Positions 1-9,199 of a stretch of DNA of 64,000 nucleotides are shown here, piece by piece. The DNA is from Granulicella sp. WH15 (GTDB lineage: Bacteria > Acidobacteriota > Terriglobia > Terriglobales > Acidobacteriaceae). The DNA is taken from positions 930,001 to 994,000 of the forward strand of contig NZ_CP042596.1 of the NCBI RefSeq assembly GCF_009914315.1, read 5' to 3'. The notes under the pieces are model-generated. The model had not been told where the DNA came from and searched no databases. It saw only the letters and a list, made by a program, of their open reading frames with translations. The first letter of the stretch is position 1; each line of letters begins with the position of its first letter. Made by a program: the position numbers and the translations under genes.

Positions 1-2816
1 GCGGCCCCACTCGGCAGCGGGAAGAGACGGGTGCCTGCTCCCGAGGTGCCGGTATTGAAGGCTCCGTTGGAGTTGTCGCGAGTATGAGACCAGGTATAAG
101 CAACAGTAGCAAGCAGGCTCGAGCCCACGGAGCGATTGAGGAAGACCTGCAATCCGTCGTACTTCGAAGAGCCGCCGGCAAAGCCGTTGGTGATGGTCTG
201 GCGGTTGGGGAAGATGCCAACCCCAGTGCCAAACTGCGGTCCATTGGCGTTGTAGAAGGTCATCAGGTGATCGCCCTTGTTGCCCACATAGGCGATGTTG
301 AGCGAGGTCGCTTTATCGAGCTGCTGCTGAATCTGCAGGTTGTACTGGGTGACGGTGCCGTTCTGGTTGTTGGGTTGCAGAGACAGCAGTGAGGAGGCAC
401 TCAAGTCAGCCGCCGCCGCTGCTCCGGCCCCGAACGCAGGCAGCGGAAGCGGAGCCTTGGCAGTGGCAGCATTATTAGGAACAGTAGGGCTCTGACCTGT
501 GAAGGTAATACGATAGCCCGCGGCTGCGGTGTACTCGCCGACGCCATTGAAACCGGGGTTATTCGAGAGCTGATTCCCAATACCTCCACGATCGAGGAAG
601 TAGAACATGCCGAAGCCACCGCGGATGGAGGTCTTGCCATTGCCGTAGAGGTCATAGGCAAAACCTATGCGCGGCGCGATGTTATTGGTGTCCGTATTAA
701 TGAGCGAACGCGAGTTCCCGTTCACGCCTGCGATGCGCAGCGTGCCCGAGGCGATATCGTAGTTAGCCTGGTTATTGTTCTGCTCGTAGGGATAGGTATA
801 GAGGTCGTAGCGGACCCCCAGGTTGAGCGTAAGACGCCGATTGACCTTCCAGTCGTCCTGAACGAAATAGCCGGTCTCATAGTTGAAGGTCTTGTAGTAA
901 GTGCTGGCCGCGCCAACTTCATAGTCGGAGAAGCCGGCCAGAATCTCCGAGGTCTCATATCCGGTGAAGCGGCCGGTGTTGGGGGAGGTAGCTGCGCCGC
1001 CAAGGATGAAGAAGCCCTTGGAGTTATTGCCCTGGAAGAAATCAACCTCACGCCGGATGATGTTGGCTCCGACCTTGAAGGTGTGCTTGCCGTGTGTGTA
1101 GGTAAGTGCATCAAGAAACTGGAAGGTCTTCTCCGGAACCGAGTAAGGGCCGCCATCGCCCGTGTACTCCAGGCGAGAACCATCACCCGAGCCGATGAGA
1201 GCACCGCCACCAAGCAGCGGAGTACGGTTAGCATTCACGATGCCAAGGTTGGCCGATACCGGCGTGCCCTGGTCAGGATTGATATAGGCAAACTGCGGAC
1301 GGATATAACCGAAGCGAAACTCGTTGATGATGTTGGAGGTGAAGATACGCGTATACCCGGCGGACACTCCACGCGGATGGCTGACGTTATACCCCGAAGA
1401 GAATCCAGCGGGCAGGTTGGTAAAGAGGCTGTTGACGAGCAGATTGTCCTGCCCATAGCTGTAGCGCGCGAAGAGCGAGTCCTTCTGCGAAAGGTGGTAG
1501 TCCAGCCGCGCGTCGAAGTCGTTGAAGTTCTGGATCGAGTGCCGCACGACATAGTAGTTGTTCGTGATACCCGCACGCGTGGGCGCATCAAAGGCGTTCA
1601 GGTAGTTCTGCCCGGCGACGTTGATGCGATCGGTGGGAATGATATTCCCGGCAAAGGGCTGGCAGGTGGTGGGGTCGTAGATGGCTCCGGCCACAGGATT
1701 GGCGATCATGGGGCAGCCGGTCTCGGCATACTGCCCCGGAGTGGTGGTGACGCTCTGGCCAAGCAGCTCGGAGAAGTTACCCTGGCGCATCAGGGCCGTG
1801 GGAACAGTATGGAAGCCCGCATCCTTAGGCTGCTTCTGCCGGAGTGCCTGATAGTCGCCGAAGATAAAGAGCTTGTCCTTCCAGATCGGACCACCGGCGG
1901 CGATGCCGAACTGCTTGCGCTGAAAGGCTGGGGAGGGACTGGTGGGCGAAAAGTAGTTGGGATTAGCGTCAAAGATCTGGTCGCGGAAGTAACCGAAGGC
2001 AGAGCCGTGGATCGCGTTGGTTCCGGACTTGATGGAGTTCTGCACGATAGCGCCACCGGCGCGGCCAAACTCAGCCGGGGCGATGGAGGTAGTGACGCGG
2101 AACTCCTGAATTGCCTCAGGAGGAGTAAAGAAGACGATGGTATTGACCAACGACTCGTTATTATCCACGCCGTCGAGGAGGAAGTTGTTGGACTGAGAAC
2201 GCAGCCCGTTGACGGTCAGCGCAGCCCCGCCCGAGTCGGAGTAGCGGAAGCTCTCGACGTTGCCGTTGCGACCGCTGGCGTCCGAAGAGAAAGCTCCGCG
2301 AGTAACCCCTGGGACAAGCGCGGCCAGCGAGGTAAAGTTGCGCCCATTCAGCGGCAGGTCGGTAACCTGCTTGCCTTCGATGACGGACCCGGTAGAAGAG
2401 GTGGAGAGGTCGACCACAGGCGCAGCGTCGGTCACCTCCACCGTCTGGGTCTCCACTCCAACAGGGAGATGGAACTCGATGGTCTGGACCTGCGACACCT
2501 GAAGGACGATGCTCTGGCTGGTCTTCTGGAAGCCGGAGTGAGCGGCTTCGACCCGGTAGTTGCCCCGCGGCACAGCTCCGAAGGTAAAGTTGCCGTCGGG
2601 ACCGGCGGTAAGCGTCTGGACCGCTCCGGTATCAATATTGGTCAGGGTGACGGTGGTGCCGGGAACGACCGCTCCGCTGGGATCGGTGACGATGCCGGTG
2701 ACCCGTCCATTATCGGATTGGGCGCGCAGGCCGACGGGTGAGACCACGGTGACGACGGCGAGTGTTATAGCTGCCAGCTTCAGGGCAATATTACTTTTGG
2801 TGACACAGATGTTCAT
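1..2816 (-). CDS. TonB-dependent receptor, Oar-like, C-terminus outside window
   Basis: Outer-membrane receptor of the type abundant in Acidobacteriota; substrate unknown. The reading frame is open from ATG 2816 to base 1, about 938 residues, so the C-terminal strands and stop lie outside. An N-terminal hydrophobic signal (about residues 1-27, ending near LRAQ) is followed by a carboxypeptidase-regulatory-like domain (about 28-115, with VTGIVTDPSGAVVPG) and a plug region with LPLNGRNFTSLAALVPGVT, LTVNGLRSQSNNFLLDG and the Asn-rich stretches usual for these receptors. A GGAGG ribosome site lies about 9 bases before the ATG. It is divergent from the winged-helix/PD40 gene at 3089. Transport role is from family knowledge; the ligand cannot be read. 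Confidence 0.93.
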   Translation of the reverse strand, partial: MNICVTKSNIALKLAAITLAVVTVVSPVGLRAQSDNGRVTGIVTDPSGAVVPGTTVTLTNIDTGAVQTLTAGPDGNFTFGAVPRGNYRVEAAHSGFQKTSQSIVLQVSQVQTIEFHLPVGVETQTVEVTDAAPVVDLSTSSTGSVIEGKQVTDLPLNGRNFTSLAALVPGVTRGAFSSDASGRNGNVESFRYSDSGGAALTVNGLRSQSNNFLLDGVDNNESLVNTIVFFTPPEAIQEFRVTTSIAPAEFGRAGGAIVQNSIKSGTNAIHGSAFGYFRDQIFDANPNYFSPTSPSPAFQRKQFGIAAGGPIWKDKLFIFGDYQALRQKQPKDAGFHTVPTALMRQGNFSELLGQSVTTTPGQYAETGCPMIANPVAGAIYDPTTCQPFAGNIIPTDRINVAGQNYLNAFDAPTRAGITNNYYVVRHSIQNFNDFDARLDYHLSQKDSLFARYSYGQDNLLVNSLFTNLPAGFSSGYNVSHPRGVSAGYTRIFTSNIINEFRFGYIRPQFAYINPDQGTPVSANLGIVNANRTPLLGGGALIGSGDGSRLEYTGDGGPYSVPEKTFQFLDALTYTHGKHTFKVGANIIRREVDFFQGNNSKGFFILGGAATSPNTGRFTGYETSEILAGFSDYEVGAASTYYKTFNYETGYFVQDDWKVNRRLTLNLGVRYDLYTYPYEQNNNQANYDIASGTLRIAGVNGNSRSLINTDTNNIAPRIGFAYDLYGNGKTSIRGGFGMFYFLDRGGIGNQLSNNPGFNGVGEYTAAAGYRITFTGQSPTVPNNAATAKAPLPLPAFGAGAAAAADLSASSLLSLQPNNQNGTVTQYNLQIQQQLDKATSLNIAYVGNKGDHLMTFYNANGPQFGTGVGIFPNRQTITNGFAGGSSKYDGLQVFLNRSVGSSLLATVAYTWSHTRDNSNGAFNTGTSGAGTRLFPLPSGA

Positions 2817-3088
2817 AAAGACGGCCTCCAGTTGCAGAGCCGGACCCGCAGTAGCGAAACGCTGATCCGGCTGCCGAAGAACCTTGATCGAATCGAAGAG
2901 TTGTACACAATCCTCCCGCGATATTCTTTTCATCTACTTTGGATCATCCGCTAAGTCATTCTATCCAAGAGAGTTGCAAGCTCTGTTTAACTAAGAAGTG
3001 TGCTCTTTCGGGCATCGGAGTTAGACTGGATGACGCCGGTAGGGTCGGGTTTCCGACAAAAGTAGATTGTTGAAGGGTAGTTGAAAAT

Positions 3089-5260
3089 ATGTCTTCCTCT
3101 CATGAGGCCGTGGTCCGGGTGGGGTTTGGGCTGTATGAGGCCAACCTCCAGACGGGAGAGCTCTGGAAGGCGGGCAAGAAGCTGAAGCTGCAGAGCCAGC
3201 CCTTCAAGGTGCTGACCGCTCTGTTGGAGCGTCCCGGCGAGGTAGTGACCCGCGAGGAGCTTCAAGTTCGTCTCTGGGGAAAGGACTCAGTCGGCGACTT
3301 CGACCACTCGCTGGGCACCGCCATCAATAAGATCCGCGAGGCGCTGGGCGACACGGCCGACAACCCGCGTTTCGTGGAGACGCTGGCACGGCGCGGCTAC
3401 CGCTTTATCGCCCCCGTGTCTGACCTGGCGGGCAAGGTCGAGAGCCTGATCGAGACGCCCGTACTCGGGGAAACCCTGTCCCCACTTCCCACCTCGGTGC
3501 CCGCCAAGCCGTGGGACGAATCCGTCTCCACCCTCGGAAAGGGCTGGTGGCTCGCCGGACTACTCTGCGGCCTGGCATTGATTGCGGCGACAGTCCTCTA
3601 TATAAGCTGGCCCTCCCGTCCCCCTCTGCTGAGGATTCAGCAACTGACCAGCACCGGCCGCATCGCACCGGGAATGCCCACCATGGAGAGCCTTCCGGCT
3701 GCGGCCACCGATGGCGTGCGGATCTTCGTCCCGGAGATTGAGGAGGGCCGCCCGGTGCTGTCGCAGGTGGACGTCCACACCGGCGATCTCCAGCGGATGT
3801 CCCTGCCGCAGGAGCTTCCTTCGCCCTCCCTCGGCGACCTCTCGCCCGACGGTTCCACCCTGCTGCTGCGCAGCCATCTCTCGCCGGAGTCCGAGCAGCC
3901 GCTCTGGCTCGTGCCGACCAGCGGCGGCAGCGCCCTGCGCCTCGCCAACGTCGTAGGCCACGACGCAACCTGGATGCCGGACGGCAAGAGCGTGCTCTTC
4001 GCAACAGGAAATCAGCTCATCGTGAACCGGCTTGCGGACGGCGGTTCGACTCCCTTCGCGACGCTTCCGGGCCGCGCCTTCTGGATGCGCTGGTCGCCCG
4101 ATGGCAAGCTCCTCCGCTTCACCCTGATGGACCCCATCGGCCACACGCTCGGGCTGTGGGAGGCGAAGAGCGACGGCAAGGGCCTGCGCAGAATTCTGGA
4201 TAACTGGAGCAAACCGGGCTCTGAGTGCTGCGGTGTCTGGACCGGAGACGGTCGCTACTTCGTCTTCCAGGCCGACCGCGGCGGCAGCAGCGATCTCTGG
4301 CGGATGGACGGCAAGAAAGATACCGCGCCGGTACGGGTGACGGACGGTCCCCTGAACTTCGCCGCGCCGGTCTCCCCGAAGACCGGCCGCAAGATCTTCT
4401 TTCTCGGGCTGGAGACGCAGTCGGTCCTGCAGATCTACAACGCGGCCCAAAGGGTCTTCGTCCCCGCGCCGGTCTTTCTGGCCCAGGCGACGCGGGTCGA
4501 GTACACGCGAGACCGCGGCTGGGTGTTGTGGACCGACGGCCAGGGCAGGCTCTGGCGGGCGCACGCCGACGGATCGGAGCGAATCCAGGTAACGCCGGAT
4601 TCGTTGCAGGTCTTCCTGGCACACTGGTCGCCCGACGGACATCGCATAGCGCTCATGGCCCGCGAGCCGGGCAAGGCATGGCAGATCTATCTGGTCGGGG
4701 CGGAGGGCGGCGCACCGGACCGGCCACTGGCAGAGAAGCGCAACGCCGCAGACCCATCATGGTCCGCGGATGGGCAGCAGATCGTCTTCGGGCGGGTCAG
4801 CGATGTGATGGGCAAGGAAGAAGGTCCGCGCGCGCTCGAAGTGCTCGACCTGCGCACGCACCATGTGACAACGGTGCCGGGCTCCGAGGGCTTATTCAGC
4901 CCGCGCTGGTCGCCGGATGGCCGCTACATCGCGGCGCTCTCGCTGGACCAGAGCAAGCTCCTGCTCTTCGACACGACTACCGACGCATGGCGAACGATCG
5001 CGGACACCACGGCAGCCGATCCAGTCTGGTCGGCGGATGGCAAGGCGATCTACTTCCACGCATCGTTGGCGGAGACACAGCCGATCTATCGGATATCGGT
5101 GCCGGAGGGCAAACTGGAGCAGATCGCCAACCTCGCCAGCTTCGCGGGTGGCGCGACGGCGGATTACTTCTTCTGCGGACTGACAGCCGGAGATGTCCCC
5201 ATCGTGCGCTCACGCACCGGCACAGGCAATCTCTACTCGATCAACCTGGAGGAGCGTTAG
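3089..5260 (+). CDS. Winged-helix (OmpR/CadC-type) DNA-binding protein with PD40/TolB-like beta-propeller
   Basis: Predicted one-component membrane regulator of 723 residues. Residues about 10-110 form a trans_reg_C winged helix (KLQSQPFKVLTALLERPGEV, then NPRFVETLARRGYRFIAPV). A single membrane helix follows at about 152-173 (WWLAGLLCGLALIAATVLYI). The rest holds at least eight PD40 repeats, seen as SPDGSTLLL, SPDGKLLRF, TGDGRYFVF, SPDGHRIAL, SADGQQIVF, SPDGRYIAA and SADGKAIYF. DNA binding would be cytoplasmic and the propeller periplasmic, as in CadC-like proteins. It is divergent from the TonB receptor, which could be its target (inference). Confidence 0.9.
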   Translation: MSSSHEAVVRVGFGLYEANLQTGELWKAGKKLKLQSQPFKVLTALLERPGEVVTREELQVRLWGKDSVGDFDHSLGTAINKIREALGDTADNPRFVETLARRGYRFIAPVSDLAGKVESLIETPVLGETLSPLPTSVPAKPWDESVSTLGKGWWLAGLLCGLALIAATVLYISWPSRPPLLRIQQLTSTGRIAPGMPTMESLPAAATDGVRIFVPEIEEGRPVLSQVDVHTGDLQRMSLPQELPSPSLGDLSPDGSTLLLRSHLSPESEQPLWLVPTSGGSALRLANVVGHDATWMPDGKSVLFATGNQLIVNRLADGGSTPFATLPGRAFWMRWSPDGKLLRFTLMDPIGHTLGLWEAKSDGKGLRRILDNWSKPGSECCGVWTGDGRYFVFQADRGGSSDLWRMDGKKDTAPVRVTDGPLNFAAPVSPKTGRKIFFLGLETQSVLQIYNAAQRVFVPAPVFLAQATRVEYTRDRGWVLWTDGQGRLWRAHADGSERIQVTPDSLQVFLAHWSPDGHRIALMAREPGKAWQIYLVGAEGGAPDRPLAEKRNAADPSWSADGQQIVFGRVSDVMGKEEGPRALEVLDLRTHHVTTVPGSEGLFSPRWSPDGRYIAALSLDQSKLLLFDTTTDAWRTIADTTAADPVWSADGKAIYFHASLAETQPIYRISVPEGKLEQIANLASFAGGATADYFFCGLTAGDVPIVRSRTGTGNLYSINLEER

Positions 5261-5269
5261 CAAGCTATT

Positions 5270-5827
5270 TCAGTGTCTTATTCGAAACTCTTCGTTTAAT
5301 GTGTGATTCGACCATGCAATGGAGTCGACACACTGGTCCGTTCTTTTCGCTCCCTTGCAGTGGAAGCTCTGGACCAATATCTCCACAACTTTACCGTGAG
5401 TACCTTCTGTAATCTTCGCCTCTCCACCTGCTACGGAAAGTGCATCCCGATATGCGTTGCCCGAGACCGCAATCCTGAAATCGCAACCCGCATTGGGACA
5501 GAAGAGGCTTGCTGACTCACTGCACTGCAGGTTCTTGGGATTAAGGATGTAGTCAGGTCTTCCATCCGCATCCAGATCGGTCGTCGTTATCTCCGGAACT
5601 CTGACCTCGCCATTCAGGGTTCCGCCAATCTGCTTACACTCGTCCGCATAGCTGGAGATGATCGACTCTATTGGCGGCGGCAGGTCGATTGCGCTATGAG
5701 GCTTTGGCGAAGCGGCCACTGCTTCCTTAGGCGGCGTCGAACGGTGTACCGCCGCATCTTTTTTACAGGCAGTGCAGAAGATACAGCAGCACACGAGCAG
5801 AAAAGCGATCCTTGGCATGGACACCAT
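5270..5827 (-). CDS. Hypothetical lipoprotein with acidic Asp-rich loop
   Basis: Unrecognised secreted protein of about 185 residues. From ATG 5827 (or ATG 5818) the N-terminus is a signal with a cysteine-rich hydrophobic core ending in a lipobox-like CTAC, followed by KKD. Near the middle, DLDADGRPDYIL resembles an EF-hand-like or VCBS calcium loop. Further cysteines (CPNAGC, CKGAKRTDQC) suggest disulphides outside the cytoplasm. The gene converges on the winged-helix/PD40 gene with a gap of only 9 bases. Function unknown; the longer start at 5872 would place residues before the signal and is less likely. Confidence 0.65.
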   Translation of the reverse strand: MVSMPRIAFLLVCCCIFCTACKKDAAVHRSTPPKEAVAASPKPHSAIDLPPPIESIISSYADECKQIGGTLNGEVRVPEITTTDLDADGRPDYILNPKNLQCSESASLFCPNAGCDFRIAVSGNAYRDALSVAGGEAKITEGTHGKVVEILVQSFHCKGAKRTDQCVDSIAWSNHTLNEEFRIRH

Positions 5828-5896
5828 CTTAGAGAGAGTCGAGACACTGCTTGCAATGACGATATAAGCCAAATGCAGTAATGTTGCACCACGGAA

Positions 5897-6470
5897 TCAG
5901 TTCGCCGAGGGCCTTTCAACGTGGTCGATGACGTAATACTCGACCGGCCCTTTCTGCGGTTGCAGCTTCAAGCCCATCTGCTCGCGCAGAGCGGTAAAGA
6001 TGGAGGGAAGATCGCGAAAGTTCTCCGACAGGTTATCGGCAGAGACGCCCGGCGGGAGCACCGGCGTGAACGCCACAGTGAAATCATAGTTGCCGTCAAG
6101 CCCTGCCATGTTGACGACGGGACGTTCGTCGTTCTGCAGTACCTGGCCCAGCCACCAGCATAGATAATTCATCGGGACACGGGTTCCGACGACATGCTCC
6201 GGGGGACCGTTGACCGGGATATTGAAATCCTGCGGGGTCGTGTTGGCCTTCATCTTCAGTCCGGCAGGATCGATGGTGAGGGCATAGATGGGACCTTCCT
6301 TTGTCTCCTTATGAAACTTGAGGCCGAACCTGTCGGCGAGCAGGTTCTAGTACATCGTGTGCAGGTCGTCAAGATTGTAAGCGTGGTCGGTCTTGGCTTC
6401 GACATCGAAGCGATCGCTGTCCATCCACGCCGGGCCTCCCTTGAGGTGAGGGAGCCGGATCGTTCTGTAA
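5897..6470 (-). pseudogene. TIGR03435-family protein, truncated and interrupted
   Basis: The translation matches the C-terminal half of the TIGR03435 family that is expanded in Acidobacteriota: WMDSDRFDVEAK, NLLADRFGLKFHKETKEG, GLDGNYDFT, then LFTAL-type text and EYYVIDHVERPSAN at the end. An in-frame TAG sits at 6347-6349, directly before NLLADRF where the family normally has a glutamine-like residue. The N-terminal half is absent upstream of about 6470, where similarity stops. The truncation coincides with the left boundary of the recombinase-associated island. The open part from ATG 6253 alone is unlikely to be functional. Confidence 0.75.
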
Positions 6471-6696
6471 ATTGTTGAAATTAAGTTGCTTGAAATACCC
6501 CCATGTACCCCCACCAGAACATTGCTACCTCTCTTCAGCCACTTTTCTCAAAAAACAGAAATCGTGAGCGCGGGAATAAAAATGCGTCTAATGGCTGGTC
6601 GCTATGTAGTGGTCGAAGAATAAAAACCACTACTCATACACCTAGCGCCCGACGGTCAGGAACCGTGACGGTCACCGCACGTTGAGCGCGGCGCTT
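6471..6696. other. Non-coding stretch at island edge
   Basis: I see no gene here. The first bases hold two C-rich triplets (ATACCCCCATGTACCCCCAC, about 6496-6515). The stretch leads into the recombinase-tail repeat at 6697. It probably contains the degraded left edge of the mobile element. Confidence 0.5.
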
Positions 6697-6828
6697 ACGC
6701 CAAAAGGCACACCCGAGGATCCGGGTCGCGAAATCTCCGGTAGTGTCGAAATTTTCAACGGAAACGACCCAAGGGATGGGGTGTGCATCAGTAACGGTGG
6801 CTAGAGACGGCTTCGTTCAGTGATGCAC
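6697..6828 (+). repeat. Left copy of serine-recombinase 3'-end repeat
   Basis: These 132 bases align without gaps to 45942-46073, with about 16 mismatches by hand count (about 88% identity). Translated, they match the end of the recombinase (LTPKGTPE, EISGSVEIFNGNDPRDGV). The core contains an inverted repeat, GGGTGTGCATCA and TGATGCACACCC, which can form a hairpin. No recombinase N-terminus is attached. This is either a relic of an earlier insertion at the same site or one end of the present island. Confidence 0.85.
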
Positions 6829-6869
6829 ACCCCCTTCCAGATATCGACGGTCGGAAGGGTACTGGACCC

Positions 6870-6889
6870 ACGCCGCAATGTTGCGGCGT
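6870..6889. repeat. 20-bp perfect palindrome
   Basis: ACGCCGCAATGTTGCGGCGT is a perfect palindrome. It lies in the non-coding stretch between the recombinase repeat and the ImmA/IrrE gene, about 200 bases before that gene's start. It could be an operator for the HTH protein or a recombination site; nothing here decides. Confidence 0.5.
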
Positions 6890-7088
6890 AGAAGGCGGAG
6901 TGGGCTCACAGGGCGGTGGGTTTGGATCATTGGGTCCTGGTTTCACGCTCCCTGGCCGAGGCCGAGGGCGTTGAATCGCCTCAACTTGCCGCAAAACGAT
7001 GGCCAGTGCCCATACGGAACGAAGGATTTCATATACTCGTTTAAGGGGATCTCGGGGCCTATCGCCCGGCCTCGACAAGGTTCATATT

Positions 7089-8345
7089 ATGCCGCAAGGA
7101 GAACAGATCAACCCGGCTATCCTCGTTTGGGCAAGAGAGTCTGCTGGACTCGCTGTCGAAGACGCGGCGAAGCGTCTCGCCCTTGGGGACTCCAAGAGCG
7201 AAAGCGGCGAGCATAAACTCCTTGAACTGGAGAGGGGCGCGCGTCTCCCGACTCGGACGCAACTGAGTAGGATCGCCAAGACTTATCGGCGGCCTCTTCT
7301 TGCCTTCTACATGACGACCCCACCACACAAGGGGCCGCGTGGAGAGGATTTTCGCTCTACGGGCGCGGAGGTCTCGCCACGCGACAACGCACTGCTCGAT
7401 GCCCTTCTTCGCGACGTCAAAGCACGTCAAGAGATGGTGCGAGGTCTTCTGGAAGACCTAGATGAGGCACATCTAAAAAGGTTTGTCTCGTCCTCCTCAC
7501 TCGCCGATGGAGCCGAGACCGTCGCGCAACGTATTTCAACTGCACTGCAACTGCCGACACGACGCACAGATTGGGGCGGTACAGCCGATGACTTCTTTAA
7601 GCGGCTCAGGACAGCGACTGAGGAGCTTGGGGTTTTCGTTCTCCTTGTGGGAGATCTTGGTTCGCATCACTCCGCGCTCAGCGAAGAGGTCTTTCGCGGA
7701 TTCGCGCTTGCAGATCCAGTTGCACCCTTCATTGTTATCAACGACCATGATGCGAGAACCGCTCGCTCATTCACTCTCATTCATGAGCTGGCGCATATCT
7801 ATCTTGGCCAGAGCGGTGTAAGCGGCTCTCCCGAATCCGTGAAGGAAAACTCCGAAGAAGGACGGGTTGAGCACTTTTGCAACGATGTAGCTGGACTTGT
7901 GCTGCTTCCGAAAAGCTTCGCTCTCCAAAGGCCGGTGGAACTCGCCCGTGGCGATCAAGTGTCCGCTGGCCGCTATATCGAGGAAGTGGCGAAACACTGG
8001 ATCGTCAGCGAGCCACTCGTTGCTTTTCGGCTCCGGCGGATGGGTTGGATTACTGCATCCCTTTACCGGGATCTGAGCAGCTCGTATGCGGCCCGTTGGT
8101 CGTCGTATAAAGCCAACACGAAAGCAGCCAACCAGCTTAAGGAAGGGGGACCGAGCTACTACGTGCTCAAACAGAGCAGGCTTGGAGCCGCCCTGATTGA
8201 TGTTGTTCGCCGCACGCTGCGCGAGAGCCGGCTAACCCACACAAAGGCAGCGAAGGTGCTCGGCGTAAACCCATCTTCAGTCGAACCCCTGCTGCGTAGA
8301 TACGAGAAGAGCCCTGCATCGTTCGCTCGCGAGGCGGTGCGCTAG
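7089..8345 (+). CDS. XRE-HTH / ImmA-IrrE family metallopeptidase
   Basis: Protein of 418 residues from ATG 7089. An N-terminal helix-turn-helix (about residues 10-65, WARESAGLAVEDAAKRL) is followed by a zinc-peptidase domain with LIHELAHIYL, the HExxH motif of ImmA/IrrE proteins. This architecture is known as the antitoxin or regulator half of type II-like modules and in phage-repressor cleavage. The stop (8343-8345) is immediately followed by the GTG of the DUF4411 gene, so the two are translationally linked. A longer start at 6999 adds residues without family similarity and was not used. Confidence 0.88.
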   Translation: MPQGEQINPAILVWARESAGLAVEDAAKRLALGDSKSESGEHKLLELERGARLPTRTQLSRIAKTYRRPLLAFYMTTPPHKGPRGEDFRSTGAEVSPRDNALLDALLRDVKARQEMVRGLLEDLDEAHLKRFVSSSSLADGAETVAQRISTALQLPTRRTDWGGTADDFFKRLRTATEELGVFVLLVGDLGSHHSALSEEVFRGFALADPVAPFIVINDHDARTARSFTLIHELAHIYLGQSGVSGSPESVKENSEEGRVEHFCNDVAGLVLLPKSFALQRPVELARGDQVSAGRYIEEVAKHWIVSEPLVAFRLRRMGWITASLYRDLSSSYAARWSSYKANTKAANQLKEGGPSYYVLKQSRLGAALIDVVRRTLRESRLTHTKAAKVLGVNPSSVEPLLRRYEKSPASFAREAVR

Positions 8346-8346
8346 A

Positions 8347-8838
8347 GTGCTCTATCTTCTTGATGCCAACGTCATGATCCGCGCCCATGAGGATTACTAC
8401 CCCATCGATCGAATTCCGCAGTTCTGGACGTGGCTTGCCGCATTGGGAGAAGCGGGCGCCGCAAAGGTTCCCTATGAAATCTATGGTGAAATTGCTGTTT
8501 CGACCGGCCCATTGCATGACTGGTTGACCGACGCCGCAATCTCGAAAGCCATGCTCTTCGATCAGAAGATCGATCCCGCCAACCTTAATTTGGTGCTTAC
8601 GCAGGGGTATGCGTCGGACTTGAACGACAGCGAGATCGAAGAGATCGGGCAAGACCCTTTTCTTATTGGATACGCATTGGCCGACGTTGCGAACTTTACC
8701 GTCGTAACGAAGGAAGTCTCCGCTCCCAGTAAGCAGCGGGCGAATCGAAGGGTTCCCGATGTTTGCAAAACATTCGGCATTCGATCCATCAATGATTTTG
8801 AGTTCTATCGAGAGTTGAACTTCAAGATTGGCTCTTGA
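8347..8838 (+). CDS. DUF4411 family PIN-like protein (putative toxin)
   Basis: A 163-residue protein starting at GTG 8347, one base after the upstream stop. The N-terminus YLLDANVMIRAHEDYY carries the first acidic residue of PIN-like nucleases, and later acidic positions (ADVANFTVVTKE, then PDVCKTFG) fit the fold. DUF4411 proteins usually sit directly after an HTH-ImmA/IrrE gene, as here, and are predicted RNase toxins. Toxicity and RNA cleavage are inferred from the family. A hairpin follows at 8849-8868. Confidence 0.85.
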   Translation: MLYLLDANVMIRAHEDYYPIDRIPQFWTWLAALGEAGAAKVPYEIYGEIAVSTGPLHDWLTDAAISKAMLFDQKIDPANLNLVLTQGYASDLNDSEIEEIGQDPFLIGYALADVANFTVVTKEVSAPSKQRANRRVPDVCKTFGIRSINDFEFYRELNFKIGS

Positions 8839-8848
8839 TCGCCTCGGT

Positions 8849-8880
8849 ACAGCAATTTTAGTTGCTGTCAGTCATTTTTT
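8849..8880 (+). terminator. Hairpin with T-run after the toxin-antitoxin pair
   Basis: ACAGCAA and TTGCTGT (8849-8855 and 8862-8868) form a 7-bp stem with a 6-base loop. A run of six T follows after five further bases. Its position just after the DUF4411 stop fits intrinsic termination, although the gap before the T-run weakens the case. Confidence 0.5.
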
Positions 8881-8883
8881 GTG

Positions 8884-8912
8884 TTGACACGCTGTCCTGC
8901 CTCCTGCATATT
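8884..8912 (+). promoter_or_regulatory. Candidate sigma-70 promoter for the retron-like leader
   Basis: TTGACA at 8884-8889 is a perfect -35 box. CATATT at 8907-8912 is a fair -10 box, with a 17-base spacer. Transcription would begin near 8920 and leave a leader of about 280 bases before the first ORF at 9200. Confidence 0.55.
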
Positions 8913-8919
8913 GGAAGTG

Positions 8920-9199
8920 GGCAGGCGATACCGTCTGCGTTTCAAGGTCTTTGATAACTGCTCTGTGTGTTGTATAGGTCAGGCGCCCCATAAGGGCATT
9001 ATGAGGCGGTAGTGTTTCCCACTACCCCTAGCGGGGTTTGAAACCCGTCCGTAAATGGCCGAAGTGATGGGTATCTTCTATCTCTTGCTATTCACGCCTT
9101 AGCGCTGAGCGCGCTCCGAGATGCACCCCCCGGACTCCATTCGTTGCCTACCTCTGGCTTACCGACACACGCCCGGCATCAGCCGGAAAGGGGCAATCT
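8920..9199 (+). ncRNA. Candidate retron msr-msd leader RNA
   Basis: A gene-free stretch between a good promoter and a reverse transcriptase unit. It holds two adjacent short hairpins: 9008-9026 (GGTAGTG/CACTACC with TTTCC loop) and 9032-9047 (CGGG/CCCG with a T-rich top), the pattern expected of an msr. A TTAGC motif lies at about 9099, similar to the branch-guanosine region of known retrons. I could not find a convincing a1/a2 inverted repeat, so the exact ends are not defined. If this is a retron, the RNA would be template and primer for the RT at 9759. Confidence 0.4.

Noticed and set aside
1083..2741. 552-residue open frame on the plus strand
   Set aside because: It lies wholly opposite the TonB receptor, whose translation is clearly protein-like; the plus-strand text is low-complexity and has no domain.
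3560..4642. 360-residue minus-strand frame and a 395-residue plus-strand frame (4225-5412) over the PD40 gene
   Set aside because: Both are shadows of a GC-rich gene with clear PD40 repeats in the main frame.
6788..7078. 96-residue minus-strand frame next to the recombinase repeat
   Set aside because: Proline-rich, no ribosome site, and it overlaps repeat and palindrome sequence.
8920..9199. Assigning exact msr and msd ends
   Set aside because: No convincing a1/a2 inverted repeat could be found by eye, so only a candidate region is given.
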